A stretch of DNA of 17,430 nucleotides from Ectocarpus siliculosus (lineage: Eukaryota > Sar > Phaeophyceae > Ectocarpales > Ectocarpaceae). Of this stretch, positions 1 to 8,637 are shown one piece after another. Every line of letters begins with the position of its first letter. Positions within the stretch are counted from its first letter, which is position 1. The notes beneath the pieces are model-generated. The model was not told where the DNA came from and did not search any database. It saw only the letters and a program-made list of their open reading frames with translations. A program made the translations under genes and the position numbers. Where the stretch lies: NCBI GenBank assembly GCA_000310025.1, contig FN648903.1, positions 1-17,430 of the forward strand, in the 5' to 3' direction.

Positions 1-769
1 GTTGGATGTTTTGGTATCGTCTGATGTCGAGTAATCAGCATACTGCTGCAGGCCGCACTCATACACTCAAACACCACGGGGCTTTTGGCTTCTCGAATTT
101 GAAGTCCTTCGTAGAACATTCTACAGCTTTGCACGACCACAAAAATGTTGTTTCATTAGATAGTGCGGTAACTCTCTAGATGGGCATTGAGTTCCGCGAA
201 GGGCATTGGATCCAATATCCAAGGGTGCACACAAGCCATCCCGCCCACGTAGGTACCCCGGGAGGGCCGAACAAAATTATCGTTTTTTCCTATTGTGGGG
301 CCAAGGGCTTAGAGCACACTCCACGCCAAGCTTGTTGTGGGGGACTCATCGTGCGCTAGGGTTAGGGTTGACGTTTCACTCATACTTAGAGCGGGTTGGA
401 GCTGGCGGGTTGGAGGCTCTCTTGATGTACGCACCCGTTTCGTGTGATCATGGCCTTGGGGCTCGCAAGAGAGATCTGTACAGCTCGCGCATGGGGTACC
501 CGGACAAATAGTCTACCGGTTCCCCGTCCTACCGCCCAAAACATCCCAAAGAAGAACTTGGGTACACTGGTATCGAAGACAGTCTCATTTTTTGGGCATC
601 CTTGCAATATCCCCAAAAAACAATGGAGTAATTTACACACGATACTGCTCCAATGGTGGAAGCCGACATTTGGGTGACCCCAAGTCGATATTGTTGCCTC
701 AATAGCACGTCATAACAGCATATCGCCTCCTCTTGTTTGCTTTGTTCGTTCTTAAACCTGTTCCATACT
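1..769. other. No gene recognised upstream of the OTU ORF
   Basis: I see no convincing coding region here. The open frames are short, overlap on both strands and carry no recognisable motif. The stretch presumably holds the 5' flank and promoter of the OTU gene, but no clear TATA box or terminal inverted repeat could be picked out by eye. A short run of two TTAGGG-like units near 356-373 is too short to call an interstitial telomere. Confidence 0.4.
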
Positions 770-2512
770 ATGGAGGGCGGACGCCGTATCGACGAACTTG
801 CCACTATGGTGCTATCGAAGGTGTTACGCACGTCTTTTGAGGCTCGCCACGTTGAGCCGGATGGCAACTGCTGGTGGAGGTCGTTGTCGTTGAGCTTCTT
901 CGGCAGCGATTGCTTCTGGCTGCAGCTGAAGCTTGTTTCGCTGGTCCATGCGGCTGCAAACGTAGACCAGATCTCTCTGCTCGTCCCTGAAGGCAAGATG
1001 GACCACGACATATTTGTTGAGCACTCGCAAGATGCCTACGTGGTGTACGGCGACGGAAGCATGAAATTCGTACAAGCCAACATTTGCAGAGACAAGATGG
1101 TCATGGCTTCGATCGCAAGACTGTGCAAGCCCGGGGCTTTTGCGGGTGCCGTAGAATGGGTTGCGGTTTCCGGGGCATTGGGCGTTCCGGTGAACGTGAT
1201 TCACCCCATGGACATTAGGGCGAGGAAGAGGATGGACTTGAAGCTTGTCAAAGATGGCGCGGGGCAGGAGGTGGATGGGGAGGGATATCAATGGAGTTAC
1301 TCCCACCGCCCACAGACGACCCACTTGTGGCTTCTGCCTGACGCCGGAGGAAAGGCTCGTGAAGAAGTGAACATCATCATGGTGAAAAGTTCCCCGGCCC
1401 TGGACAACCCCACCGAAGAGCAACTGCAAGCTGTGGGGGAGGTGCAGCACGACACTCCAAACATCGACGATACGACCGACCATTTTGCGGCCGTTGTGGT
1501 GAAGGATGGCACCACACTGCTGTGCCCCATACATTTGATTGCTCCCCGGCAGAGAGCAGCCGACGACGCGAGTGGTAAGGAGGACTACGACAAGCGAGTT
1601 CTTGCATGCAAGGAACGACAGGCCGTTCGAGAACGACAAGCCGCTGGTGTGCAAGCCGGCAGTGACACGGTGGCGGCTGACACGACGGCTCCAAGGGCGG
1701 TGGCGGCGGAGGTGGTGGCGGCGGAGGTGGTGGTTGCGTCGTTGGCGGTGTTGGTGTGCAGGACGCCAAGCGAGAACAGCAGTTCCGCTAGAGTAAGAAG
1801 CAGCAAGGTGCAGTACGCTCGCATCCTCATCCAGATGACGGATGGTCCGGAGAAGTATCCACCCGGCCGTTGCGACCCCTTCTTGCTGCCGCCCCTTCTG
1901 CTCCTGCTTCTCACTTTCTTTCTGGGGTGCCGCTCTGTACGATCTGCACATCGGTCGTCGAAGGGAATCGTTGCCCGAACATACGCTGGTGTGGCGGCAT
2001 TGGCTAAGATGATGCTTGCAGCTTTGATGGCGGCGGTCCAGCACCTAGCTCTAGCCTCTAGTGGTGTTGCTGTGCTGGAAGCGGTGGTGGCAGGGGCGCC
2101 AGACTTTCCTGAATCCCCGGGGTTCAACGTGTCATCGGAGGAGGAGGAATGCCAGTGGGCGGGGTATTTACAATTGGACGGAGTAGACAATGGCAGTGTT
2201 ACTCGGAAGACGGAGGGAGAGACAATGTGTGAGGGCAGCTGTGTCGTTTCGAGGTTTCCGAAAAGGGGGAGGAGGAGGAGGAGGACGAGGAGGACGAGGA
2301 GGAGGAGGAGGAGGAGGAGGAGGAGGAGGAGGAGGAGGAGGAGGTGGGGGGGAGGAGGAGGGGGCGGAGGAGGAGGGGGCGGGCGCGGCGCGCCTCGCAA
2401 GGCCGAAGGAGGAAAAGACACCTTGCACGTCATGGAGAACGTGTTGCGAGAAGGGCTGGCGCCTGGTGCCCGTGGGCCGAAGATGGCGAGGTGGGTGTAT
2501 TTTTGGCAGTAA
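770..2512 (+). CDS. OTU-domain cysteine protease, transposon-associated (C-terminal half uncertain)
   Basis: The N-terminal 200 residues look like an OTU cysteine protease, a deubiquitinase-type papain-like fold. The catalytic box Asp31-Gly32-Asn33-Cys34 is followed by W-W-R-S-L. A helix typical of the family (G-A-F-x-G-A-V-E-W-x-A-V near 122-133) leads into a V-P-V-N-V-I-H strand, and His185 in T-H-L-W-L-L is the candidate catalytic His. I chose the ATG at 770 because it has A at -3 and G at +4; the frame opens earlier only with non-ATG codons. Beyond residue 300 the frame becomes low-complexity Ala/Val, then Leu-rich over a pyrimidine tract (1879-1932), then poly-Arg over a GGA repeat. GTAAGA at 1793 is a plausible donor, so the true C-terminus may differ. 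OTU domains are known passengers of eukaryotic transposons, and the neighbouring transposase gene suggests that role. Domain call fairly sure; full extent not. Confidence 0.62.
   Translation: MEGGRRIDELATMVLSKVLRTSFEARHVEPDGNCWWRSLSLSFFGSDCFWLQLKLVSLVHAAANVDQISLLVPEGKMDHDIFVEHSQDAYVVYGDGSMKFVQANICRDKMVMASIARLCKPGAFAGAVEWVAVSGALGVPVNVIHPMDIRARKRMDLKLVKDGAGQEVDGEGYQWSYSHRPQTTHLWLLPDAGGKAREEVNIIMVKSSPALDNPTEEQLQAVGEVQHDTPNIDDTTDHFAAVVVKDGTTLLCPIHLIAPRQRAADDASGKEDYDKRVLACKERQAVRERQAAGVQAGSDTVAADTTAPRAVAAEVVAAEVVVASLAVLVCRTPSENSSSARVRSSKVQYARILIQMTDGPEKYPPGRCDPFLLPPLLLLLLTFFLGCRSVRSAHRSSKGIVARTYAGVAALAKMMLAALMAAVQHLALASSGVAVLEAVVAGAPDFPESPGFNVSSEEEECQWAGYLQLDGVDNGSVTRKTEGETMCEGSCVVSRFPKRGRRRRRTRRTRRRRRRRRRRRRRRRRWGGGGGGGGGGGGRGAPRKAEGGKDTLHVMENVLREGLAPGARGPKMARWVYFWQ
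1681..1791 (+). other. Alternative poly-Gly frame inside the OTU ORF
   Basis: Shifted relative to the OTU frame, this stretch reads Gly-Ser-Lys, then about thirteen Gly residues, then a short Val/Gly/Cys segment and a Lys/Arg/Glu/Gln-rich end closing at the TAG at 1789-1791. In the OTU frame the same bases give Ala/Val-rich sequence. The downstream transposase gene uses Gly-rich linkers heavily, so a small frameshift near 1680 may have moved the OTU gene out of its original Gly-linker frame. Low complexity makes this hard to decide. Confidence 0.3.
2263..2381 (+). repeat. GGA/GAG trinucleotide microsatellite with G-rich tail
   Basis: A nearly pure run of GGA units interrupted by two GAC-containing units, grading into GGGGGG-rich sequence. 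In the three plus frames it reads poly-Arg, poly-Gly or poly-Glu; in minus frames it reads poly-Pro or poly-Leu. This explains the long open frames on both strands here. It lies inside the nominal OTU frame, where it reads poly-Arg, and is a likely site of frame-changing length variation. Confidence 0.9.
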
Positions 2513-2824
2513 ATGTGAAGTCTAAATTGAGGATGCCTTCCTTTGTTGATCGGGCAGCGATGCTGTTCAATGACATAACATCCCCGACATAAAAATTGGG
2601 ATGGGCCACGATGCGCGAGCCCGAGCGGTGATCAACGCGTAGGTGAGAAGAGACACGGTGCATTTGGTTTCTCGTAACCCTGCAAGCATACGATGAGCAT
2701 CGGCGGCAAGAAGAATGAACTGTGACGAGAAATGTGGCGCCATTGGCCGAGTTATTTCCTTTCACTGTAAATTTGCGGTGTACGGGAGGTAATGCTACGC
2801 TCCCTCTTTTCCCAGCGGCCGATT
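2513..2824. other. Spacer between the OTU ORF and the transposase gene
   Basis: No supported gene. It may hold the OTU 3' end and the transposase promoter. A pyrimidine-rich CTCCCTCTTTTCCCAG at about 2800-2814 looks like a splice acceptor. It leaves open the possibility that the OTU ORF is an upstream exon of the transposase gene rather than a separate gene. Confidence 0.35.
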
Positions 2825-3124
2825 ATGTTATTTTTTGCCGCCACTCCCTCTAACGTGCACGGGCCCTACCACCGCCCCGCCCCGCCCACCTTCAAACCAG
2901 TGGATAAACCCGAACTTTCTTGGTAGGGAAAACAGTAGGCTCGGCAGGCAGAGGCCAGGAGGATATTCCGGCGATCCTAGCTCGAACGGTGACAGCGGCG
3001 CGAACGGTGCCGGCTGCGGACAGAGTGGGGGGGGCGTGGTAGCGGAGCAGCCGGTATCGGCGTGGAGGGCGACGGCAGAGACGCTGATGGGAATGGGCAT
3101 GGAAACCGTGGTGGAGGCGGTGGG

Positions 3125-3187
3125 GCCGGGAGTGGAGGCGGGGGTGCCGGGAGTGGAGGCGGGGGCGCCGGGGGTGGAGGCGGGGGG
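3125..3187 (+). repeat. 21-bp tandem minisatellite encoding AGSGGGG
   Basis: Three adjacent 21-bp units at 3125-3145, 3146-3166 and 3167-3187 differ only at a few bases. Each codes for a seven-residue Gly-rich linker, with the last copy changing Ser to Gly. It sits immediately before the first Cys cluster and preserves frame. Confidence 0.8.
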
Positions 3188-3466
3188 TTTGACCCTTGCC
3201 AACATGTGTCGATACTCGGCGAATGCCCTGGGTACACCTGCGAATTCGCGAACGACCTGACTCACGAGTGCCTTAGAGGCAACTGTGCGTGCATGCATTG
3301 TCATGTGTTTGTGGAGGATCACGCGCAAAGGGAACGCGAGAAAGCTGAGGGTAGGCGGGAGTGGCAAGCTTGGGGTAGGGAGGCGTCGCAGCGGCGGCGG
3401 TCACTGGAGGAGCAAGCGAGGCAGGTGAGGGTGCAGGAGTGGTTTCAGCAGCGGCAACAACAACAA

Positions 3467-3469
3467 TAG
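3467..3469 (+). other. In-frame TAG within the poly-Gln run of exon 1
   Basis: The codons around it are CAA CAA CAA TAG CAA CAG CAC CAC, and the frame continues open to the splice donor at 3925. A single C-to-T transition of CAG explains it. It truncates the product before the second Cys cluster, the SWIM-like finger and the catalytic region. Confidence 0.8.
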
Positions 3470-4258
3470 CAACAGCACCACTCAGGCCAGAGATTTGGTG
3501 GGGCGTCAGGTGGGAGTAGGGTAGGGCCAGTCAGGGGCTCCGCGGGTGCTGTTGGGGGAGAACGTCGAGGGCAAAGAGGGCGAGGGGGTGGAGCAGCAGG
3601 GCGTCATGTCCATATACAGCCCCAGCCAATGCCGGCCCACCCGGCGCCCACTGCCAGGAGGACCATTCCCGCCCCCGAAATACCCGACGGTATGAGGCCG
3701 CTTGAGCGCTGCTGGAGCTGTGGGGGGAAGAAGACAATAAAGTACGCCGACCCTCTGATGATCATCTGCGCGTCAAGTACGTGTGACTCTAGAGCACGGA
3801 AAACGCTGAGGTGGAAATATCGGCGCCCGGCATGCGCCACTAGAATCACCACCCCTACGTTCGAGTGCTGTTACTGTGCTAGAACCAGAGATGCCACGGC
3901 AGCAAAGGACTGCGATTGTCACACGTGAGTCGGTATTGGGTGGGTGTTGTCGGTATTCAACAGATGTTCGGGCTCACTGGCGGCACCTGGCTACACTCAC
4001 CCCTGAATACAGGTTATCACGTGTCTTTTACTTTGTGGGATGCAGCCGGTGCTGTTTGTCCGCAAGAGGAACATCTGCCGTGTACCCTGATCCTTCACGG
4101 TCGTTCATCGCTCTTTTTTCCCCCCATATTTATGTGGCACGCGTTGTTTATCGGGTAGGGGCGATACCGACGACACCCAGATAGGGCAAGTCACGCATTA
4201 TCCGTCTGTCTCGTGCGTGGGGTACCTCAACCGCCATCCTTTTATCTCTATCCCGCAG

Positions 4259-4525
4259 GTGCAAAGTGGAGAGAGTTAGGAAACAGAAGAAGGGGACAGC
4301 AGCGGCTCAGGGGAATGTGCAGCGGAGTGCGAGCTTGAGGATAGCCCATCGCAAGACACCAACGGATGCGTTCAGACTCCCGCGCGCTGCGAGTGACGGC
4401 GAATCTCATGTCTTCTCGGTGTCAACAACGACAGGAAAACATTATGTGATCGTCATCATCCGATTTGAAGAAGTACACAACAAGACCACACCTATCGTCA
4501 GCTGTACGGGGAAAGCGTGCAAATC
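4259..4525 (+). CDS. Transposase exon 2: basic linker and first half of SWIM-like finger
   Basis: The acceptor TCTCTATCCCGCAG (ending 4258) and donor AATC|GTGAGT (4526) are strong. Joining to exon 1 makes C-D-C-H-T-C-K, extending the second Cys cluster across the junction. A Lys/Arg-rich stretch follows, then an alternating beta-type segment (H-V-F-S-V-S-T-T-T-G-K-H-Y-V-I-V-I-I) and S-C-T-G-K-A-C-K-S. This layout matches the N-terminal strands and first Cys pair of SWIM zinc fingers, though the first pair is C-x4-C rather than C-x-C. The exon is 267 nt and leaves two bases of a Ser codon. Confidence 0.6.
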
Positions 4526-4890
4526 GTGAGTGGTTCGATAGGCTCCATGTATGGTGCATGTTTTTTTGGTGAAAACTTTTGTCATTGATCATGGAGATTA
4601 CTCCTGGGGCTCCACGGGTGTACCTTGAGCGGTTAGTGAATGCCGTTGCCACCCAAAACAATATTCAGAGGTCGGTTGGGGCAGTAATGACGAACTTGAA
4701 GCTTTAGTCTCCGACAGATCTTCGTACTTGTTTGGGCACAAGGGTGAGCGTGGGTATTTGGAGATTTCGCGGTATGCTATGCGGGTTTAAGATTCACCCC
4801 TAAGAGTCCTGGCGCCGTCCGAGAGGTACTAGGCAATAACGGAATCGTTCTGGTGTTCGGCCTCGTATCGTTGCATGCTACGTCACGCAG

Positions 4891-5317
4891 GGTCGGCGGT
4901 GCATCACGGCAGGCTCTTCTAGACGGGGAAGACGCCGCTGTCGATGGCGTGTGTGAGCACGCTCACGTCGTCCTCCAAGACGGCCGGACCATTGCGGACA
5001 ACATCCCGGCAGCTGAGCACGTGACCTTCGACCCTCCAGGGGTAGTTGAGCAGGCCAAAGCAGTAGCAGCGAGCGGTCACATGGTTGCCAAGGACGCGAG
5101 GGAGATAAAAACTTTGGCCGACGCTGCTACCGGCTCTGGCGTGCCGCTCGTGGTTCGCCTGGGAAACACGGAAACGTTTGCGGTGCGCCACGTTAGCCGA
5201 TCTGTGCCTGGCAGCTGGGCGCACGTGCAGACTACAGATATCGCGCGCCCGGCAGGATCCAACCCGCAACAATCAGCCCGAAGGAGAAGCACGGAAAATA
5301 TCAAGATCCAATGCAAG
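4891..5317 (+). CDS. Transposase exon 3: second half of SWIM-like finger
   Basis: The acceptor GTCACGCAG (ending 4890) supplies the missing base of the Ser codon. The frame then reads to C-E-H-A-H-V-V-L (Cys 4952-4954, His 4958-4960), giving C-x4-C-x22-C-x-H over the exon 2/3 junction. This is the CxH end of a SWIM-like finger, which normally binds DNA or protein in MULE- and KDZ-type transposases. The rest is an Ala/Val-rich helical region with no motif I recognise. I chose the donor AAG|GTGGAT at 5318 because it is phase 0, as exon 4 requires. Other phase-0 GT sites occur at about 5353, 5368 and 5377, and the open frame itself runs to a TAA at about 5387-5389, so the 3' edge may lie up to about 60 bp further. 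Confidence 0.55.
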
Positions 5318-5762
5318 GTGGATGTCGCTTTTGTGGATTCCGCATTTTGTGTGGTACCCTGCCGGGTACTCCAAGTATACTGCAAATAACATGTGTCGAA
5401 ATAGCAGCCTAGTCAAGAGCACACAATAAGAGACCCGACATCGTACCCTCCCCCCTCCTCCCCGAAGGTCAGAAAAATATATAATTTGTCTTCATTCGAA
5501 GTAAGACAAATAGAGAGGACAACTCTCATGCGCTTTACGAGACTTTGGGTACAGGTTTCAGGTGGCGGTGCTCTCTATGGATGCAGTATGACGAACTCAA
5601 CAGACTATCTGTGAGGATTTCGGGGGGATCGCAGACGCGTGTTCTCGTCCGCGTGCCCTCTCCCTTTGAGAGAGAGGTCCAAAATTAAGTTGCGGGAAGG
5701 TCCTTGTCAACAATTGTGCATTGACCGCCGTGTTTGCCTTTGATTTATCCGGAAACATGCAG

Positions 5763-6173
5763 GCAAATAGTGGAGCTGCTTGTAGCGTGGCGCACTCCAA
5801 GCCGGAAGGACAGAAGAAATGCCAACACACCTTGGTGGTCGGGCTTGGCGTTTTTGGCGACCATTTCAAGAACAGCATGGGTGTGGATGGTGGCGGGAAT
5901 GGGGAGGGTGGAAGAAGCGTGGAGGTTGGCACTGGGAGAGCAGAGTGGAACGTGGGGGGTGAGGCGGAGACGAGCTTTTCTCGGAAAATGAAGCAGCTGA
6001 TGAACATCATCGGTGTGTTAAGGTTCCCCGTCAACCCCAAGCACCATCTATCAGCAGGAGCCCGCCAGATTCTGGTCGAGGGCAGCGACATCCCTTGTCA
6101 CGAGAACGTGTGCGCAGCATGCCTTCGGGACTACGTCGTTTTGGACAGACAAGAAGCGATAGCTGTAAGACAG
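5763..6173 (+). CDS. Transposase exon 4: Gly-rich linker and zinc-ribbon-like Cys pair
   Basis: The acceptor GGAAACATGCAG (ending 5762) follows a T-rich tract, and the donor GTAAGACAG|GTGCGC (6174) closes the exon at phase 0 after 137 codons. It includes another G-G-G-N-G-E-G-G linker like those in exons 1 and 7, then a His/Cys group I-P-C-H-E-N-V-C-A-A-C near the 3' end. The segment V-V-L-D-R-Q follows that last CxxC. It pairs naturally with the C-T-F-C of exon 5 to make a zinc-ribbon-like unit of two CxxC knuckles. Function beyond metal binding is not readable. Confidence 0.55.
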
Positions 6174-6511
6174 GTGCGCCATTCCCCCCTCGTTGCCACA
6201 GTTTTTTTTTTGTAGTGTGCAAGGGGCATTTGATAGGGTGTACGGCAGTTCGAAGCAGGTTAATAGGCAGTCGAGTAACGCATACCAGTAGTGCGAAAGA
6301 TTTGCGTACTTCCAAAATCCTAGGTCAAGTAGTTCGCATGTTCCAAACGCAAGAGCCACAGAATATAGGTAAAGGAACTGATGTACAACAGATGGGGTCT
6401 ATTTCTGTGCAAATTAGCTGTCATGCGAATGAATCTTGCGTGTCAGAATTGAGTAAATAGTGTGGGATTTGACTTTGGCTTTGCAATTGCGACCCTACTC
6501 TTGTCTCTCAG

Positions 6512-6764
6512 GACAAGTACATTGTGGACATAGTAATCGAGAAAAAGGGGTGTACATTTTGCCGCAACGTGCGAGGGGTGCCGGGCGACGAGTGGCAACA
6601 ACACGGGTACTTCGTGTTCGGAGAGACAGCCGTCCACATCGAGTTGCTACTGAAGGTTAGGGCGCTCGTTGACGGTGGCACACCCATCACGACAGCATGG
6701 CGAGGTCTCTTGCAGCACCTGGAAACCGATTTGATATGGATGGGAGAACCAAACTGGCAACAAG
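6512..6764 (+). CDS. Transposase exon 5: second CxxC and helical region
   Basis: The acceptor CTCTTGTCTCTCAG (ending 6511) is excellent. The exon begins D-K-Y-I-V-D and contains G-C-T-F-C-R, completing two CxxC pairs with exon 4 (about 28 residues apart). After Y-F-V-F-G-E-T-A comes a helical segment with D-G-G-T-P-I-T-T-A-W. In the transposase model this is the helical part before the catalytic core. The donor CAACAAG|GTGAAT (6765) leaves one base of a codon, which is what exon 6 needs; the alternative donor at GAG|GTATGC (6779) would break phase. Confidence 0.6.
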
Positions 6765-6931
6765 GTGAATACAAGGAGGTATGCGAGTTCCTCAGTTTAG
6801 AGTCCTGGAGGACGGGTCAAGCCGTGCTGTAGCATGGTCGGGTTTCGAACATCACCTCCTCTGTACACCATGCCCACCTTTTTCTAATATTTGGTTCGGT
6901 CCACGACCCCTTGTTGAGTCCCCGTGTCCAG

Positions 6932-7045
6932 GAATCTGTTTCGATGTCAATAAACGTAATGCTCTGGCACCCAAGCGTGACGCGATTCGTCTCAGAAGGG
7001 CTGAAGAAACCAAGGCTGACGACTTTCATTGTCTTGTGTTTGCTG
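6932..7045 (+). CDS. Transposase exon 6: possible first catalytic Asp region
   Basis: A CTAAT branch-point-like element (about 6877) lies upstream of a pyrimidine-containing acceptor CCCGTGTCCAG (ending 6931). The joined codon is Gly, then I-C-F-D-V-N-K-R-N-A, followed by an Arg/Lys-rich stretch and F-H-C-L-V-F-A. A hydrophobic strand ending in Asp is what the first catalytic Asp of an RNase-H-fold transposase looks like, so this Asp is my candidate. That assignment is inference. The donor GCTG|GTATGT (7046) is close to consensus. An alternative longer form could end at 7067. Confidence 0.45.
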
Positions 7046-7489
7046 GTATGTTAGCTAGGCCCGACGTGTGTAGGGAGTTCGATATTGTATATTTCAAATG
7101 TAACTGTCTTCCTTAATTTCGACTTCCCTGAACCTGAACGGGCTGGATGGCACTTGCCTCTGTAACGACCCCTCCTCTGGAATCGGATGGAATCGGATGC
7201 CTTGTGTTCGTTTTTCTCCTCCTGTTTTTCCGCTGCAAGGGTTTCGACGGGGATGGACGGTCTGACCCGATCACTGCTAGAAGTCTACGTCGCTTTCGAG
7301 GCTCTCACGGATCATCGGTTCGAGTTTTCCAGCATAGCCCAGTGATTGATCCCCATTCCCGACTAGGTCCGGCTACTGCCGTCTTGGAACATGGTACACT
7401 ATTGTGACGTTGCCTTCATCATCCCGGTTCACCCGTCGTCTGTGGCTGCCGTGCGTGGTTGCAGTTTTTTCCGATCCTTCTCATCACAG

Positions 7490-8199
7490 ATTTGATGTGC
7501 CGTTTAGGACCAACCGTCCACAGTAGGGCGCCTGGTGTGATCGAGAATGAAGGTGCACGCCCGCGGGATGGCGCCTGCAACGTCGATATCCCTTCCCTGT
7601 CGACGGAAGGGGTCCATGTTGGCGGCAGCGGGAATGGGCATGGGAAGCCACAGGCAGAGGCAAAATGCACCCAAGACAACGTGTACAACGTGCTGCGCGA
7701 CGCGGGACTCAACCCACGGGTTCAGCGTGGCACCGACCTCGCTGCCCTCATCGACCTGTTTGCGAGGGAAGGGTGTAATGGTCTTTACGGGAAGTCTTTC
7801 GCTACCCTTGCTAGGAACCTTCTACGTTCGTTGCACGGCCGGAGCCGGTACTCCGTTGATCTCATGGAGGTTGTAGCAGTGCTCCACGCGCGTGTGAGCG
7901 TGATCGTGAGGATGCTCGAAACGGAAGAAAGCGAGGAGGAGGTGGACGCGCTCGTGCCATACAGGGATGGGATGGGGCATCTGAAGGCGTACAGAGATGT
8001 TTCCGCCCATGTGCTCAAGATAGCGGGGGGGTTCGATACTGAGCAAGTACCAGCACTGCCTCCGTTCTACGAGAAACTCCCACCCCCCCAAATGGGGGAA
8101 TTCCTTTCCGTGCACTTCGTGCCGGAGATGGATCAGCAGTACGTTGATGTCCGGGTAGATGATGGACAAATGGACGCGGTGATGTTGCAGTACTCAGAG
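7490..8199 (+). CDS. Transposase exon 7: large central region
   Basis: This is the longest internal exon. The acceptor CCTTCTCATCACAG (ending 7489) matches the phase of exon 6; an acceptor at 7523 is the alternative if the extra exon at 7240-7341 is used. It holds another G-N-G-H-G linker (7630-7643), then a well-packed helical region (N-L-L-R-S-L-H-G-R-S, V-V-A-V-L-H-A-R-V), an acidic patch (E-E-S-E-E-E-V-D) and a Pro-rich turn (P-A-L-P-P-F-Y-E-K-L-P-P-P). The end is Asp-rich (D-V-R-V-D-D-G-Q-M-D), which could include a catalytic acidic residue. No family motif is unambiguous. The donor CAGAG|GTGTGT closes it at phase 0. Confidence 0.6.
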
Positions 8200-8335
8200 G
8201 TGTGTGCACTCGGGTCCGTGTTGTAGATTGCTAGAATCCCGTCGTCCCTGTCCCTGTCAGATATCTGTATGACCAGTACATGATGATCAAGTAAACCGTT
8301 AATATCACCCGGTGCGTGTCGGCGTTCCCCCGCAG

Positions 8336-8483
8336 GAGAAGGAGATATACATCGCCGAAATGATCGGGCAGGAAGACGACGAAAAGAAGAATATCGCAGG
8401 CAAGCGGTTTACTACCTTCCTTGCGGTGCCATGCCGCCCGACTTTAACGCCCCGTCAACAACTGGCCATGAATGTGTTTGGAG
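8336..8483 (+). CDS. Transposase exon 8
   Basis: A short exon bounded by the acceptor GTTCCCCCGCAG (ending 8335) and the donor GGAG|GTTTGT (8484). It joins exon 7 in phase 0 and leaves one base. It starts E-K-E-I-Y-I-A-E-M-I-G, continues with an acidic/Lys-rich patch, then T-F-L-A-V-P-C-R-P. No stop occurs before the donor, while a TGA lies three codons into the intron, which supports the boundary. Confidence 0.55.
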
Positions 8484-8637
8484 GTTTGTGCTGAGAAACA
8501 CATCATAACTATGTGTTTATCGCTTCTTCTCGTTCGTGCGTGCATACAAGTTCAAACATTTGCCCCCTTCGTTGAGTGCGTCAACACCCTAAAAAGGTCG
8601 CCCCCCCCCACCTCCTGTTCTCCCATTTGTTGTTCAG

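Larger units (their letters stand above)
2825..3924 (+). pseudogene. Transposase exon 1: Gly-rich N-terminus and two Cys clusters
   Basis: The first part reads Gly/Asn/Ser-rich up to the eight-G run (3026-3033). The reading then continues one frame over as G-N-G-H-G, three copies of AGSGGGG (3125-3187) and a Cys/His cluster at 3197-3306 (F-D-P-C ... C-P-G-Y-T-C ... C-A-C-M-H-C-H). A charged, probably coiled-coil stretch rich in Arg/Glu/Gln ends in poly-Gln, where TAG at 3467-3469 replaces an expected Gln codon. The same frame then stays open for 150 more codons with a second Cys cluster from C-W-S-C-G-G (3707-3721) to C-D-C-H (3911-3922). The donor ACAC|GTGAGT at 3925 ends the exon in codon position 2. 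Confidence 0.55.

Noticed and set aside
356-373. Interstitial telomere repeat (TTAGGG-like).
   Set aside because: Only about two units; expected by chance.
1585-2433. Minus-strand 282-codon ORF with poly-Pro/poly-Leu.
   Set aside because: It is a shadow of the GGA microsatellite and of the OTU gene; no domain is recognisable.
2828-3367. Minus-strand Pro/Ala/Ser/Thr-rich ORF.
   Set aside because: Complement of the Gly-linker minisatellite of transposase exon 1; repetitive composition explains its openness.
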